DNA from: Calothrix sp. MO_167.B12
GTDB lineage: Bacteria; Cyanobacteriota; Cyanobacteriia; Cyanobacteriales; Nostocaceae
Length of the DNA stretch: 46,895 bases
Assembly (NCBI GenBank): GCA_030066045.1
Contig: JASJCJ010000060.1
Span: 1 to 46,895, forward strand
Reading direction: 5' to 3'
A program made the translations under genes and the position numbers. This document shows, piece after piece, positions 27,065 to 35,325 of this stretch. Below the pieces are notes generated by a model. It searched no databases. It saw only the letters and a program-made list of their open reading frames with translations, and was not told the origin of the DNA. Each line of letters opens with the position of its first letter. Within the stretch, counting starts at the first letter, position 1.

Positions 27065-27354
27065 GCCTTAATCTCCTTCTTCTTAAACATTTGCAACATT
27101 CTGTCTGTCACCAGGAAACCACCGACTACATTGATAGTTGCCAAAACTACCGCAACTAGACCCAAAATTACGGATATATTCCAATCTTTAGCACCGGAAG
27201 CCACAATTGCCCCTAGTACCGCAATGCCTGAAATCGCATTCGATCCCGACATGAGGGGAGTGTGCAAGGTGGGAGGGACTTTGGTAATTACCTCAAATCC
27301 CGTAAATGCTGCCAATACAAATACAAACAAAGCTGCAATTAATGCTTCTGTCAT
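27061..27354 (-). CDS. pntA2: NAD(P) transhydrogenase subunit alpha part 2 (membrane)
   Basis: 97 aa with three hydrophobic helices: LIAALFVFVLAAFTGFEVI, the SGSNAISGIAVLGAI region, and LGLVAVVLATINVVGGFLV, followed by FLVTDRMLQMFKKKE. This is the membrane anchor that in E. coli is fused to the C terminus of PntA; cyanobacteria encode it separately. It overlaps pntB by 4 bp and follows pntA1 by 154 bp, a gap filled with a tandem repeat array. Confidence 0.95.
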   Translation of the reverse strand: MTEALIAALFVFVLAAFTGFEVITKVPPTLHTPLMSGSNAISGIAVLGAIVASGAKDWNISVILGLVAVVLATINVVGGFLVTDRMLQMFKKKEIKA

Positions 27355-27381
27355 TGATATTCAAACTCCTGTGATTGATGA

Positions 27382-27508
27382 ATGGGGAATGTGGGAAGTG
27401 TAGGGAGTGTGGGGAGTGTGGGAAGTGTGGGGAGTGTGGGGAAGATGAAATAATTATTCCTTCACTCCTTCCCTCCTTCCCTCTTTCCCTCCTTCACTCC
27501 TTCCCTCT
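27382..27508. repeat. Composite minisatellite, copy 2 (inverted)
   Basis: GGGAATGTGGGAAGTG-type 9-mers, then GGAAGATGAAATAATTATT, then CACTCCTTCCCTCC arrays. This is the reverse complement of the 25164-25345 array and fills the spacer between pntA1 and pntA2, so it is transcribed within the operon. Confidence 0.85.
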
Positions 27509-28672
27509 CTAACTAATCGCCGATTTTTCCGCTGTCAGCGCGTCTTGTACCCGTGAGTTCCGAATCTCCCCTGCGTGGGTAATACAAGCTGCATCAACTA
27601 TGTCATCGGCAAAATCTACCTGTATTTGCCCATCTTTAATCAGCAATTGCATCAAAGATGTCAGATTCTTGGCATACAACTGGCTAGCGTGGACTGGTAG
27701 GGATGATGGTAGATTCATCGGACCAATAATAGTCACCCCATTGTGAACAATATCTTTGCCGGGAGCAGTACAAGCACAATTACCACCCTGTTCCGCTGCT
27801 AAATCCACAATCACCGCCCCTGGTTTCATTTGCGACACCATATCCTCGGTTACCAACAAAGGAGCTTTCTTCCCAGGAACTTGAGCGGTGGTAATTACCA
27901 CATCAGCATTCTTCACATGGGATGTGACAACTTCTTGAGTTTTTTGTTTGCTGGCTTCAGATATTTCCTTGGCGTAGCCTCCAGCTGTGGCTGTTTCTTC
28001 ATCTAATTTAATTTCGACAAACCTTGCCCCTAAGCTTTGCACTTCTTCTTTCACCGCAGGGCGAATATCAAAAGCCTCCACAATTGCTCCCAATCGCCGA
28101 GCGGTAGCAATCGCTTGTAATCCTGCTACCCCAGCTCCCATAATAAATACCTTCGCCGGAGCAATTGTCCCCGCAGCAGTTGTCAGCATGGGGAAGTATT
28201 TGGGTAAAGCTGCTGCTGCAATCAATGCTGCTTTATATCCAGCGATGGATGCTTGGGAAGACAAAGCATCCATACTCTGTGCCCTAGTAGTACGTGGGAT
28301 CATCTCCATACTCAAGGCTGTTACTTGGTGTTCAGCCAAATGCTGGGCTAGTTTTGGATTTCCTAGAGGATTTAAAAACCCAATCAATATTGCTCCCGGT
28401 TTGAGCAAATCAATTTCCGAGCCTCCATCTTCCCTTTCTTGGGGAGGACTGACTTTAAGCAGGATATCAGCCTCACTCCATAATTGATGGGGATCAGCAA
28501 TGACTGTGGCTCCCGCTGCTTCATAATCAGCATCCGTAAAAAAAGCTCGCTCCCCCGCACCAGATTCCACCCACACCTCTAAGCCCTTTTTAACCAATCG
28601 GGCGACGGTATCGGGAATTAGGGCAACACGACGCTCGCAAACCTCAATTTCCTTAGCTACTGCTATCCTCAT
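27509..28672 (-). CDS. pntA1: NAD(P) transhydrogenase subunit alpha part 1 (NAD-binding)
   Basis: 387-aa soluble domain I of the transhydrogenase, alanine dehydrogenase-like. The N terminus is MRIAVAKEIEVCERRVALIPD; the NAD-binding Rossmann motif is MGAGVAGLQAIATARRLGA; further on come VITTAQVPGKKAPLLV and VDLAAEQGGNCA. The start ATG at 28672 has AAGGAG 8 bp upstream, so the longer open frame to 28738 is not used. First gene of the pntA1-pntA2-pntB operon on the minus strand. The frame ends in LTAEKSAIS directly at the repeat array. Confidence 0.96.
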   Translation of the reverse strand: MRIAVAKEIEVCERRVALIPDTVARLVKKGLEVWVESGAGERAFFTDADYEAAGATVIADPHQLWSEADILLKVSPPQEREDGGSEIDLLKPGAILIGFLNPLGNPKLAQHLAEHQVTALSMEMIPRTTRAQSMDALSSQASIAGYKAALIAAAALPKYFPMLTTAAGTIAPAKVFIMGAGVAGLQAIATARRLGAIVEAFDIRPAVKEEVQSLGARFVEIKLDEETATAGGYAKEISEASKQKTQEVVTSHVKNADVVITTAQVPGKKAPLLVTEDMVSQMKPGAVIVDLAAEQGGNCACTAPGKDIVHNGVTIIGPMNLPSSLPVHASQLYAKNLTSLMQLLIKDGQIQVDFADDIVDAACITHAGEIRNSRVQDALTAEKSAIS

Positions 28673-29644
28673 GAAATCTCCTTGAGATAAATACTTAATT
28701 CCGTTGCAAGTGGTGAAATTTTGTCGTTTAGCCAACAATAGTCACAGTTCCATAGTCTGGGTGGCTATCAATCCTTAGAGAATGTTTTTGAATTGTTGCA
28801 ATCAGATTTAACCCTGCTTTTGTCATCTGAATTGCTTAAGGTCAAGTCTAAGCTATGCCTCTTATGGATATGAGAATTTCTAGATACTTGCATTTGTTTG
28901 CATATTGCAAATCCTATGTTGATCCCCAATCTGACTATCTCTGTTTTCAACTTGTTTTAGGGATTAAACACATTTCTTATTTTTTTTTCACAGTTTGCAA
29001 TATTAATCAATCCATTAGGAAAGTTATTTATAACTAATCATAACTGATGTTTTTTGGCAATGGAGTTATTCGCAATCTCAATTTACATTAAAATATTCCA
29101 AAATGGCTCTATGTATTTACTACAGTTAGATTGAAAATAACTTAAATTAATATAAAATTTTTTGCCTAAATAAGCTAAATTCATTAATCCTTTGTAGGGA
29201 TAGAAACTCATTATACTCATTAATTAGAGACTTTTGGAAGGCAATAGTATGAAATTCAGGAACTAAGCCTAATTCAAAAGAAATGATGAATTGACAATTT
29301 TAGAGGTAGTTGTATTTGTTTAACATCATAGGTAATATGCGATCACTTGCGCTGACTTATCTGCTCGCGTAGCGGCTTCCCTTGGAAGCAGAAGCATCGT
29401 CTGTGGCGGGCACATTACTCCATCACTCCTTCCCTCTTTCACTCCTTCCCTCTTTCACTCCTTCCCTCCTACTCTACGAGAAGCCACTTCGTGTCTACAC
29501 TCCATCACCCCATCACTCCTCCATGAAGGCACTTTTAATGTCCACATTTCGTCCATTTTCCTCAAGTCAGTAGTAAAGTTTAGTTACGAACGTTTGATCA
29601 ATTTAGCGCGATAACATATCGATTTTTACCACAGGAGCTTAACT
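28673..29644. other. Intergenic region between divergent pntA1 and the DUF2808 gene
   Basis: About 970 bp, AT-rich, no gene seen. The right part has GCTCGCGTAGCGGCTTCCC (29363-29381) and CACTCCTTCCCTCTTT tandem units (29417-29470), members of the minisatellite family described for the pnt region. Confidence 0.5.
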
Positions 29645-30157
29645 ATGAGACGTTTAATTTCCACCCTAGCCGTAACTACCTGTTTGCTGACAAGCGTTCC
29701 AGCCATTAGCTGGGCAAATGGTTTACCTGGATTGTCCTTATTTGGAGGTATCAAAAGAGAAAATCAACTGTCCTATAGATTAGATTTTGGTGGGCAACGT
29801 AATGCTTGGGATCGATATCGGCTGAGGATCCCCCGTAAAAAAATGAAGTTAGCCGCAGCCAAATTTATGGTTACATATCCCCGATACTTTAAAGGCAAAT
29901 TCGATCCCAAGAAAATTCAGATTCGAGTCAGAGGGAAGAAAGTACCCCTATCTGAAGTAGATTGGAACAAAGACGACCGTGCCATCTCCATTTATCCCAA
30001 AGAACCAATACCTGCTGGTACTCCTGTAGAACTTGTTTTAGGTAATGTCCAAAATCCAGCCTTTGGCGGTATGTTCTACTTTAACTGCATGATGCAAACT
30101 CCTGGTGATGTACCCCTGCCCCGCTATTGCGGAACCTGGCAAATAGATGTCCGCTAA
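29645..30157 (+). CDS. Secreted DUF2808 protein
   Basis: 170 aa. The signal peptide MRRLISTLAVTTCLLTSVPA ends at an AISWA-type cleavage site near residue 24. The mature part is the cyanobacterial DUF2808 domain: YRLRIPRKKMKLAAAKFMVT, FDPKKIQIRVRG, EPIPAGTPVELVLGNVQNP and GGMFYFNCMM...PRYCGTWQIDVR. Periplasmic or extracellular; function unknown. AGGAGC lies 8 bp before the ATG. It precedes the rpmH cluster but is 170 bp away and probably has its own transcript. Confidence 0.88.
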   Translation: MRRLISTLAVTTCLLTSVPAISWANGLPGLSLFGGIKRENQLSYRLDFGGQRNAWDRYRLRIPRKKMKLAAAKFMVTYPRYFKGKFDPKKIQIRVRGKKVPLSEVDWNKDDRAISIYPKEPIPAGTPVELVLGNVQNPAFGGMFYFNCMMQTPGDVPLPRYCGTWQIDVR

Positions 30158-30246
30158 AATAGCTTGATTAATTTTTCGATGCTTGGTCAGAGGTTAGGAC
30201 AATAAGCCACTGACCACTTAAGTTAATTATTTGTTATTTTTTTCAA

Positions 30247-30275
30247 TTTATCTATAGCATAAAAAGTGATATAAT
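30247..30275 (+). promoter_or_regulatory. Candidate promoter of the rpmH-rnpA-yidC cluster
   Basis: An extended -10 element, TGATATAAT (TATAAT at 30270-30275), lies 52 bp before rpmH. The -35 position 17 bp upstream (TTTATC) is weak, which is usual when an extended -10 is present. Confidence 0.45.
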
Positions 30276-30327
30276 CATAGATTGTGACTTTTTATAAAAA
30301 AATCACCTGAGATTAGAGGAAAATAGT

Positions 30328-30462
30328 ATGCAGAGAACCCTGGGCGGCACTTGTCGCAAAAGAAAAAGAACCTCTGGTTTTCGTGCTCGGATGCGGACAC
30401 CAGATGGTAGAAACGTGATTAGGGCAAGAAGAAAGAAAGGACGGCATCGTCTTAGCGTTTAG
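30328..30462 (+). CDS. rpmH: Large ribosomal subunit protein bL34
   Basis: 44 aa: [20 protein letters not shown], then [20 protein letters not shown] and RLSV. It matches L34 over its whole length, and GAGGAAAATAGT precedes the ATG. It is the first gene of the conserved rpmH-rnpA-PH protein-yidC-jag cluster and is followed 27 bp later by rnpA, with which it is normally co-transcribed. Confidence 0.97.
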   Translation: MQRTLGGTCRKRKRTSGFRARMRTPDGRNVIRARRKKGRHRLSV

Positions 30463-30489
30463 AAAACCACAAATTAGAGAATATCAACG

Positions 30490-30894
30490 GTGGCTTTGCC
30501 TAAAGCAAATCGACTCAAATCTCGTCAAGATTTCCAGGCAGTCTTCCGGGAAGGATTTCGTCGTCATGGTTCTTATGTAACATTAAGAGCCTTACGACCA
30601 TCATTGTCAAAAATTCCTTCTCAGGATTATTCTGTATCAAATAATACTTATTATCCCACACGCATTGCCATTTCTATCAGTACTAAAGTTAGTAAACGGG
30701 CAGTAGTGCGTAATAGGCTCAAACGTCAGATTTCCGCAGAACTGTATAAATTATTGCCCAAGTTATCATCAGGATGGCGATTAGTGGTGATTGTCAAGCC
30801 AACCGCAGCAGAATGTAAGTGCATAAGCCAACAATTTCTGCAAGAATTAGAGCAGTTGTTGGTAAAAGCTGAGGTGTTAAATGGGCATTCGTGA
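30490..30894 (+). CDS. rnpA: Ribonuclease P protein component
   Basis: 134-aa basic protein subunit of RNase P, which removes tRNA 5' leaders together with the rnpB RNA (not in this window). Signatures: LPKANRLKSRQDFQAVFREG at the N terminus and the RNR motif region KVSKRAVVRNRLKRQISAEL. GTG start at 30490. A loop between the two motifs (SLSKIPSQDYSVSNNTYYPT) is longer than in E. coli but typical of cyanobacteria. It overlaps the next gene by 14 bp. Confidence 0.96.
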   Translation: MALPKANRLKSRQDFQAVFREGFRRHGSYVTLRALRPSLSKIPSQDYSVSNNTYYPTRIAISISTKVSKRAVVRNRLKRQISAELYKLLPKLSSGWRLVVIVKPTAAECKCISQQFLQELEQLLVKAEVLNGHS

Positions 30895-31273
30895 AGAAGT
30901 TTATTATGAAGGCGGTCCCCACATTGGGGACTTAATTCTCAGCATACTGCTTGGATTCACAATTGTGGGTTTACCATTGACAGTGGGTGCAATTGTCAGG
31001 GCATTGTGGCTGCGCTTCCGCATCACCGATCGCCGAATATCAGTAATTGGTGGTTGGATGGGACGCGATCGCAGTGACGTAATTTACTCAGAGATCGTCA
31101 AAATCGCCAAGGTTCCCCGTGGCATTGGCTTATGGGGAGATATGGCGATTACTCTTAGAGATGGTAGCCGTTTAGAAATGCGAGCTATTCCCAATTTTCG
31201 GGAAACTTATGATTACATCAGTGAAAAAGTGGCTGCAAAAAATCCGGGTAAGATTGGTGCAATTAAGAATTGA
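30881..31273 (+). CDS. PH-domain (bPH) membrane protein
   Basis: 130 aa. A hydrophobic hairpin at about residues 17-42 (LILSILLGFTIVGLPLTVGA) precedes a bacterial PH-like domain (DUF304 type): LRFRITDRRISVIGGWMGRD, YSEIVKIAKVPRGIGLWGDM, ITLRDGSRLEMRAIPNF. It is encoded between rnpA and yidC in most cyanobacteria, hinting at a role near membrane protein insertion, but its function is not known. The ATG lies inside the end of rnpA, so translation is coupled. Confidence 0.88.
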   Translation: MGIREEVYYEGGPHIGDLILSILLGFTIVGLPLTVGAIVRALWLRFRITDRRISVIGGWMGRDRSDVIYSEIVKIAKVPRGIGLWGDMAITLRDGSRLEMRAIPNFRETYDYISEKVAAKNPGKIGAIKN

Positions 31274-31450
31274 GTCCATTGCGGATGTTGATATTAGTGA
31301 TCTGGCGCGTGATAATCAGTTAAGTTTAAACATACAAACTTTCATGTATGGTGTGCGGCTATCCGAAATCTAACTAGATTCGCATCTAAACCATGATTTA
31401 GATAAATTAGATTCAGTTAATTTACAGTACCTCAGGTTGAATTCAGAATA

Positions 31451-32596
31451 ATGGATTTTGGTATCGGCTTTCTCTCGAACAACGTGATGTTGCCAATCAT
31501 AGACTTGTTCTATGGGATTGTACCTAGCTATGGATTGGCGATCGTAGCTTTGACACTGATAATTCGCTTTGCACTCTATCCTTTGAGTGCTGGCTCGATC
31601 GAAAATATGCGGCGGATGCGGATTGTCCAACCCTTGATGCAAAAGCGGATGCAAGAAATCAAGGAACGTCATAAGGACAATCCGCAAAAACAGCAAGAAG
31701 AAATGGTTAACGTCCAAAAAGAATTGGGTAATCCCTTGGGAGGATGTTTACCCTTGCTGTTCCAGATGCCAGTTTTGCTAGCTTTATTTGCCACCTTGCG
31801 GGGTTCGCCTTTTGCTACTGTGAACTACAGCGTCAACCTGCAAATATTACCTACCGAACAGATTGAGAGAATTCAACCACAAGCCTTTGCCACTGCTCCA
31901 CAAAACATATATGTTAGCGATGGCGAGCACGTAAAGGTTGCTGCTATTCTTCCTAGTGGTAACAAATTAGCAGTGGGAGAACATACAAAAGTTCAGTATC
32001 AGACTGAGTCAGGAAAACCTTTTTCCGAGCTGATGGTAGAACATCCCGAAACTCGACTCACTCCTGAATGGACAGTTACCAAGGGGGCAGAAAGGATCAA
32101 TATTGATGCTAATGGTAATATAGAGGCATTACAACCGGGAGATGTCACCCTTCAAGGTAAAATTCCTGGATTAGCATCAGAAAAAGGATTCCTATTCATC
32201 GAAGCTTTGGGTCGGGTTGGTGCTACTGATGAGGACGGCACCATTCATTGGGATATTGTTGCTATGGTATTGATGTTTGGCGTTACCCTGTACATCAGCC
32301 AAATTCTTTCCGGGCAAAATTCCACCAATGCCAATCCTCAACAAGATACTGTTAACAAAATCACTCCAGTTCTTTTTTCTGGAATGTTTTTGTTCTTTCC
32401 CCTACCAGCGGGTGTATTGATGTATATGGTGATTGGTAACCTTTTCCAAACTGTACAAACTTATATTCTTTCCCGCAAACCATTGCCGGAAGAACTACAA
32501 AAGATTGTAGAGGCCCAGGAAAAAGAGGCGCAAGGAAAAGACCAAAAGAACCTACCTTTTGAGCCAAAAAGTTCTAAGAAAAAGGCTACAGGTTGA
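31451..32596 (+). CDS. yidC: Membrane protein insertase YidC/Oxa1 (Alb3 type)
   Basis: 381 aa. Inserts proteins into the plasma and thylakoid membranes. TM1 region (about 12-35) is followed by the conserved membrane Arg in [12 protein letters not shown], then the cytoplasmic coiled hairpin ([19 protein letters not shown]), [20 protein letters not shown], and near the C terminus [20 protein letters not shown]. Between the second and later helices (about 125-250) is a soluble insert with an Ig-like (Big_2-like) pattern, [20 protein letters not shown] and [12 protein letters not shown]; it faces the lumen or periplasm by topology. The C-terminal tail is basic and charged. Part of the rpmH-rnpA cluster. 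Confidence 0.95.
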   Translation: MDFGIGFLSNNVMLPIIDLFYGIVPSYGLAIVALTLIIRFALYPLSAGSIENMRRMRIVQPLMQKRMQEIKERHKDNPQKQQEEMVNVQKELGNPLGGCLPLLFQMPVLLALFATLRGSPFATVNYSVNLQILPTEQIERIQPQAFATAPQNIYVSDGEHVKVAAILPSGNKLAVGEHTKVQYQTESGKPFSELMVEHPETRLTPEWTVTKGAERINIDANGNIEALQPGDVTLQGKIPGLASEKGFLFIEALGRVGATDEDGTIHWDIVAMVLMFGVTLYISQILSGQNSTNANPQQDTVNKITPVLFSGMFLFFPLPAGVLMYMVIGNLFQTVQTYILSRKPLPEELQKIVEAQEKEAQGKDQKNLPFEPKSSKKKATG

Positions 32597-32597
32597 T

Positions 32598-32783
32598 ATT
32601 GACATCCTCACCGCCCTAAAAGTGCGGTGATTCCCAAACCTGATAATTTAGGTTTCTGCCTCATAGCACCTGCCTCCAACCCCAAGGAGCGATGTAAAGC
32701 CGTCCTAGAAGCGGTCAGACCCCGCGCCATCGACAGGTACAAGGGAATGCTGACCAAGAGAGGACGGGGTTTCAAACCCAAAA
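32598..32783 (-). mobile_element. Remnant of an IS200/IS605-type element end
   Basis: On the minus strand the stretch ends in GGGAATCACCGCACTTTTAG and GGCGGTGAGGATGTCAA, a short hairpin next to the GAGGATGTCAA end seen at the 3' (right) ends of IS200/IS605 tnpB elements. The 150 bp before it carry no intact gene. It lies exactly between yidC and jag, neighbours that are normally close in cyanobacteria. No tnpA or complete tnpB is present, so it is a decayed copy or a non-autonomous derivative; family placement is by resemblance. Confidence 0.5.
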
Positions 32784-32789
32784 TTGCCG

Positions 32790-33317
32790 ATGACTGATAG
32801 TCGCATACAACGAGGTCAGCAGTGGTTAAAAACCTTGCTGAATAAATCTGGAATTTCTGATGATGTTGATATTCAGGCAGAATTAAATACAAATCATGAA
32901 TTACCAGATCAAGATAGCTATTGGTTGACAATCGATCAAACCAATTTGACACCAGAGCAAATCCAGGCATTGATTGGTCATGGTGGTTCAGTCCTAGATG
33001 CTATTCAGTATTTAGCTAATTCTATTCTCAACTTAAATCAGTCACCAGAGGAGCAGGCTTCCTATACCATCGAATTAGATGGCTACCGTGTCAAAAGGCA
33101 AGGAGAAATCCTAGCTCTGGCAGAATCCGCCGCAGAGCAAGTACGTGCTACTGGTCAAGAAGTGACCATTAAATCCTTAAGTTCAGCAGAACGCCGACAA
33201 ATCCACAGTCTATTCCAGGACTTTACAGATTTAGAAACCTTCAGCCAAGGTAAGGAACCCAATCGCCATTTAGTAGTACGTTTGGCTTTATCAGAATCAG
33301 TAGATGCCAAAACCTGA
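32790..33317 (+). CDS. jag: Jag/KhpB-like RNA-binding protein (KH-R3H)
   Basis: 175 aa from ATG 32790 (a TTG two codons upstream is also possible). The KH-like part contains LIGHGGSVLDAIQYLANSIL (about 70-90), a GxxG-type loop, and the R3H domain contains SLSSAERRQIHSLFQDFTD and RHLVVRLAL near the C terminus. The N-terminal part (QRGQQWLKTLLNKSGI) is shorter than the Jag-N domain of firmicutes. Binds RNA; in other bacteria KhpB influences cell division and sRNA use. It follows yidC after a 190-bp insertion-like spacer, which may disturb coupling with the upstream genes. Confidence 0.88.
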   Translation: MTDSRIQRGQQWLKTLLNKSGISDDVDIQAELNTNHELPDQDSYWLTIDQTNLTPEQIQALIGHGGSVLDAIQYLANSILNLNQSPEEQASYTIELDGYRVKRQGEILALAESAAEQVRATGQEVTIKSLSSAERRQIHSLFQDFTDLETFSQGKEPNRHLVVRLALSESVDAKT

Positions 33318-33518
33318 ACTTATGACTGACAATGTGATGGATTTTTGGTCAGCTTACCTGCGGCTAGTATAGTGGAGGTTTTGGCTATACCATCAACTAA
33401 AGCGAAAATTTTCAGTAATTCCCATAAAATTCGATGCCAAAAAAGTTAGACTATAGATATGGGAACAGCATTTTGCCGTTCCTAGGGATAATTTTTTTGA
33501 AAATGGCTCAAAATTCCT

Positions 33519-34022
33519 ATGGACGCAATTTACATTCCGCAGCTAACTAAAGCGCCGGAGCGGACAGAGGAGATTCAGGTGCAAGAGTTTCTCCCTAATC
33601 TGGAAACTTTGACACCAGTTCGTGGTCTGATTCGCATACAGCATCAAGGTAATTACTTAGAAGTGTCTGGTAAAGCAGAAGCAATTATTACCTGTACCTG
33701 TAATCGCTGTTTGCAAAGTTACAACCATCGCTTATTGGTTAATACTTCAGAAATTATTTGGCTAGAAGAGCTTAGAGAAGAAGAAACAGACCTGTCTCTA
33801 GAAAGAGAAGTGGCTGTGGATGATTTAGTTGAAACCCTATCGCCTCAAGGATATTTTGAACCCAGTGTCTGGTTATACGAGCAAATGTGTTTGCAAATCC
33901 CCCAACGTCAGCTTTGTGATGCTAACTGTCCTGGAATTCAAACGACTAACAGTAATCGCGATCGCCTATCAGATAGTCGCTGGGCTTCCTTGGAAGCTTT
34001 GAAAAATCAACTTCCTGGGTAA
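33519..34022 (+). CDS. YceD/DUF177 family protein
   Basis: 167 aa of the DUF177 family. The characteristic metal-site-like cysteines are present: ITCTCNRCLQSY in the middle and LCDANCPGI near the C terminus, with the acidic LEREVAVDDLVETLSPQGYF between. E. coli YceD lies beside rpmF and is linked to 23S rRNA assembly; in plants and cyanobacteria the homologue is also tied to 23S rRNA accumulation. No rpmF is beside it here; it ends the yidC-jag cluster instead. Start ATG at 33519. Confidence 0.9.
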   Translation: MDAIYIPQLTKAPERTEEIQVQEFLPNLETLTPVRGLIRIQHQGNYLEVSGKAEAIITCTCNRCLQSYNHRLLVNTSEIIWLEELREEETDLSLEREVAVDDLVETLSPQGYFEPSVWLYEQMCLQIPQRQLCDANCPGIQTTNSNRDRLSDSRWASLEALKNQLPG

Positions 34023-35325
34023 TATAACTGATACAGATGAGTAAGATATTACACAATATAGGCACTAATTTTCTGGATTAAACCTCAGCAACTCCAGGTT
34101 TAATAATGATGAAGTTTGGTATTGGATTTTCTGGTACTTGGTAGCACAATTTAAACTTATTCACCACGGTGGAGAGTACCATCAGCATATAAGTGAAATG
34201 GGATGAGTTCTAATTTGCCATTAATTATTTGTTTGGCATAAACAATTTTGACGAAATGAGATTTTTGGTTATGGGTGTGATTAGACATTATGCCCCTCCT
34301 ATTGAATATTTAGTTGTAGATTCTTGCTTTGACTCGTCAGTCCGTGTAGCGGTTCCGTTTTCTGTTGAACATTGCACTACTTTGCCCTGCGGAGGACGAG
34401 AAGTCGGTATCCTGTCTATGGGGGACTCCCTCTGGGAGCATTGCAATAACTTGTTGCTTGATTTTGCTGGGGGTAATTGTTGCAACTCTTCTATTCATTA
34501 ATACGCTTAATATTTGCTGTTCATGCAATATAGTAATTTTCACTTGGATGCAATACAGGTGCTTACCTCACCCCCTTCCCCTCTCCTTATTAAGGAGAGG
34601 GGAGTCAGTCGGTTGAGTGAGGTTTGATTGTGTACCTCACTCAGTCGAGAACCGCTATATTCCATTCAAGGCATGATTTCCCCTGGGGGCAATCGCCTGA
34701 CAGAATACTTATCTATTAGGTTCTATACTGAACTACACACCTCAAATGATTAATTCCGTATCCCTGCAACGGTAGGTACAGGATTGGGTAGGTTAACACA
34801 TATCTTGCACCAATGACGTGGAAGGGCTTCAGGCTCTGCTGCATTGAGGATAATCTTGTGGTACAAAATGTGAATTAGAAAATTGGGATCACAATATCCA
34901 ATCTTTAATCTCAATAGTTGTGAGAGGTGGTACAAACCTTAACAATAAACAAAGAACTAAATAATTAATAACTACCTATGACCAAAAAGTAGACTGGATA
35001 CAAGCCCCCGAATTTATCCCTAGAGAGTCAACCGGATGACGCGGGGACGCGGGGACACACCGGACGCGGAGCGGGATGTGTCCGGTGCCCCGTGTCCGGG
35101 GCGATAAGCCCCAAGGGTAATCCTTCCCCATCAAAATCTGCGATTTGATGGCTCCCGATTGGTGGGCACCTCAAGCCCCAACCACATCGGTATCTGGTGC
35201 GTCTCCCCCTCTCCGCGTCTGGTGCGTCTCTTCTTGACAAATTTTTTCTGAGTTTCATTAGCCCTTCGATTTATCGATGGGGTAACTGATAACTGATAAG
35301 TGATAACTGATAATTGATAACTGAA
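34023..35325. other. Long intergenic region with several repeats
   Basis: About 1.3 kb without a credible gene; the 90-codon frame at 34229 has no support. It contains a 25-bp palindrome with 12-bp arms CCCCTCTCCTTA/TAAGGAGAGGGG (34578-34602), the second copy of the ACACATATCTTGCACC element (34796-34872), a GC-rich inverted-repeat island (35036-35240), and an AACTGAT/AACTGATA array (35284-35324) that ends two bases before the ycf46 start codon. Confidence 0.6.
34796..34872. mobile_element. Candidate MITE with ACACATATCTTGCACC ends, copy 2
   Basis: Left end ACACATATCTTGCACC (34796-34811), right end GGTACAAAATGTG (34860-34872), interior CTTCAGGCTCTG close to CTTCAAGCTCTG... of the 9261-9370 copy. 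It is 33 bp shorter than that copy, mainly through a missing segment after the left end. Confidence 0.5.

Noticed and set aside
27987-28487. 166-codon plus-strand frame opposite pntA1
   Set aside because: Shadow frame; pntA1 is unambiguous on the other strand.
34229-34501. 90-codon plus-strand frame
   Set aside because: No ribosome site, cysteine-rich random composition, and it overlaps spacer repeats.
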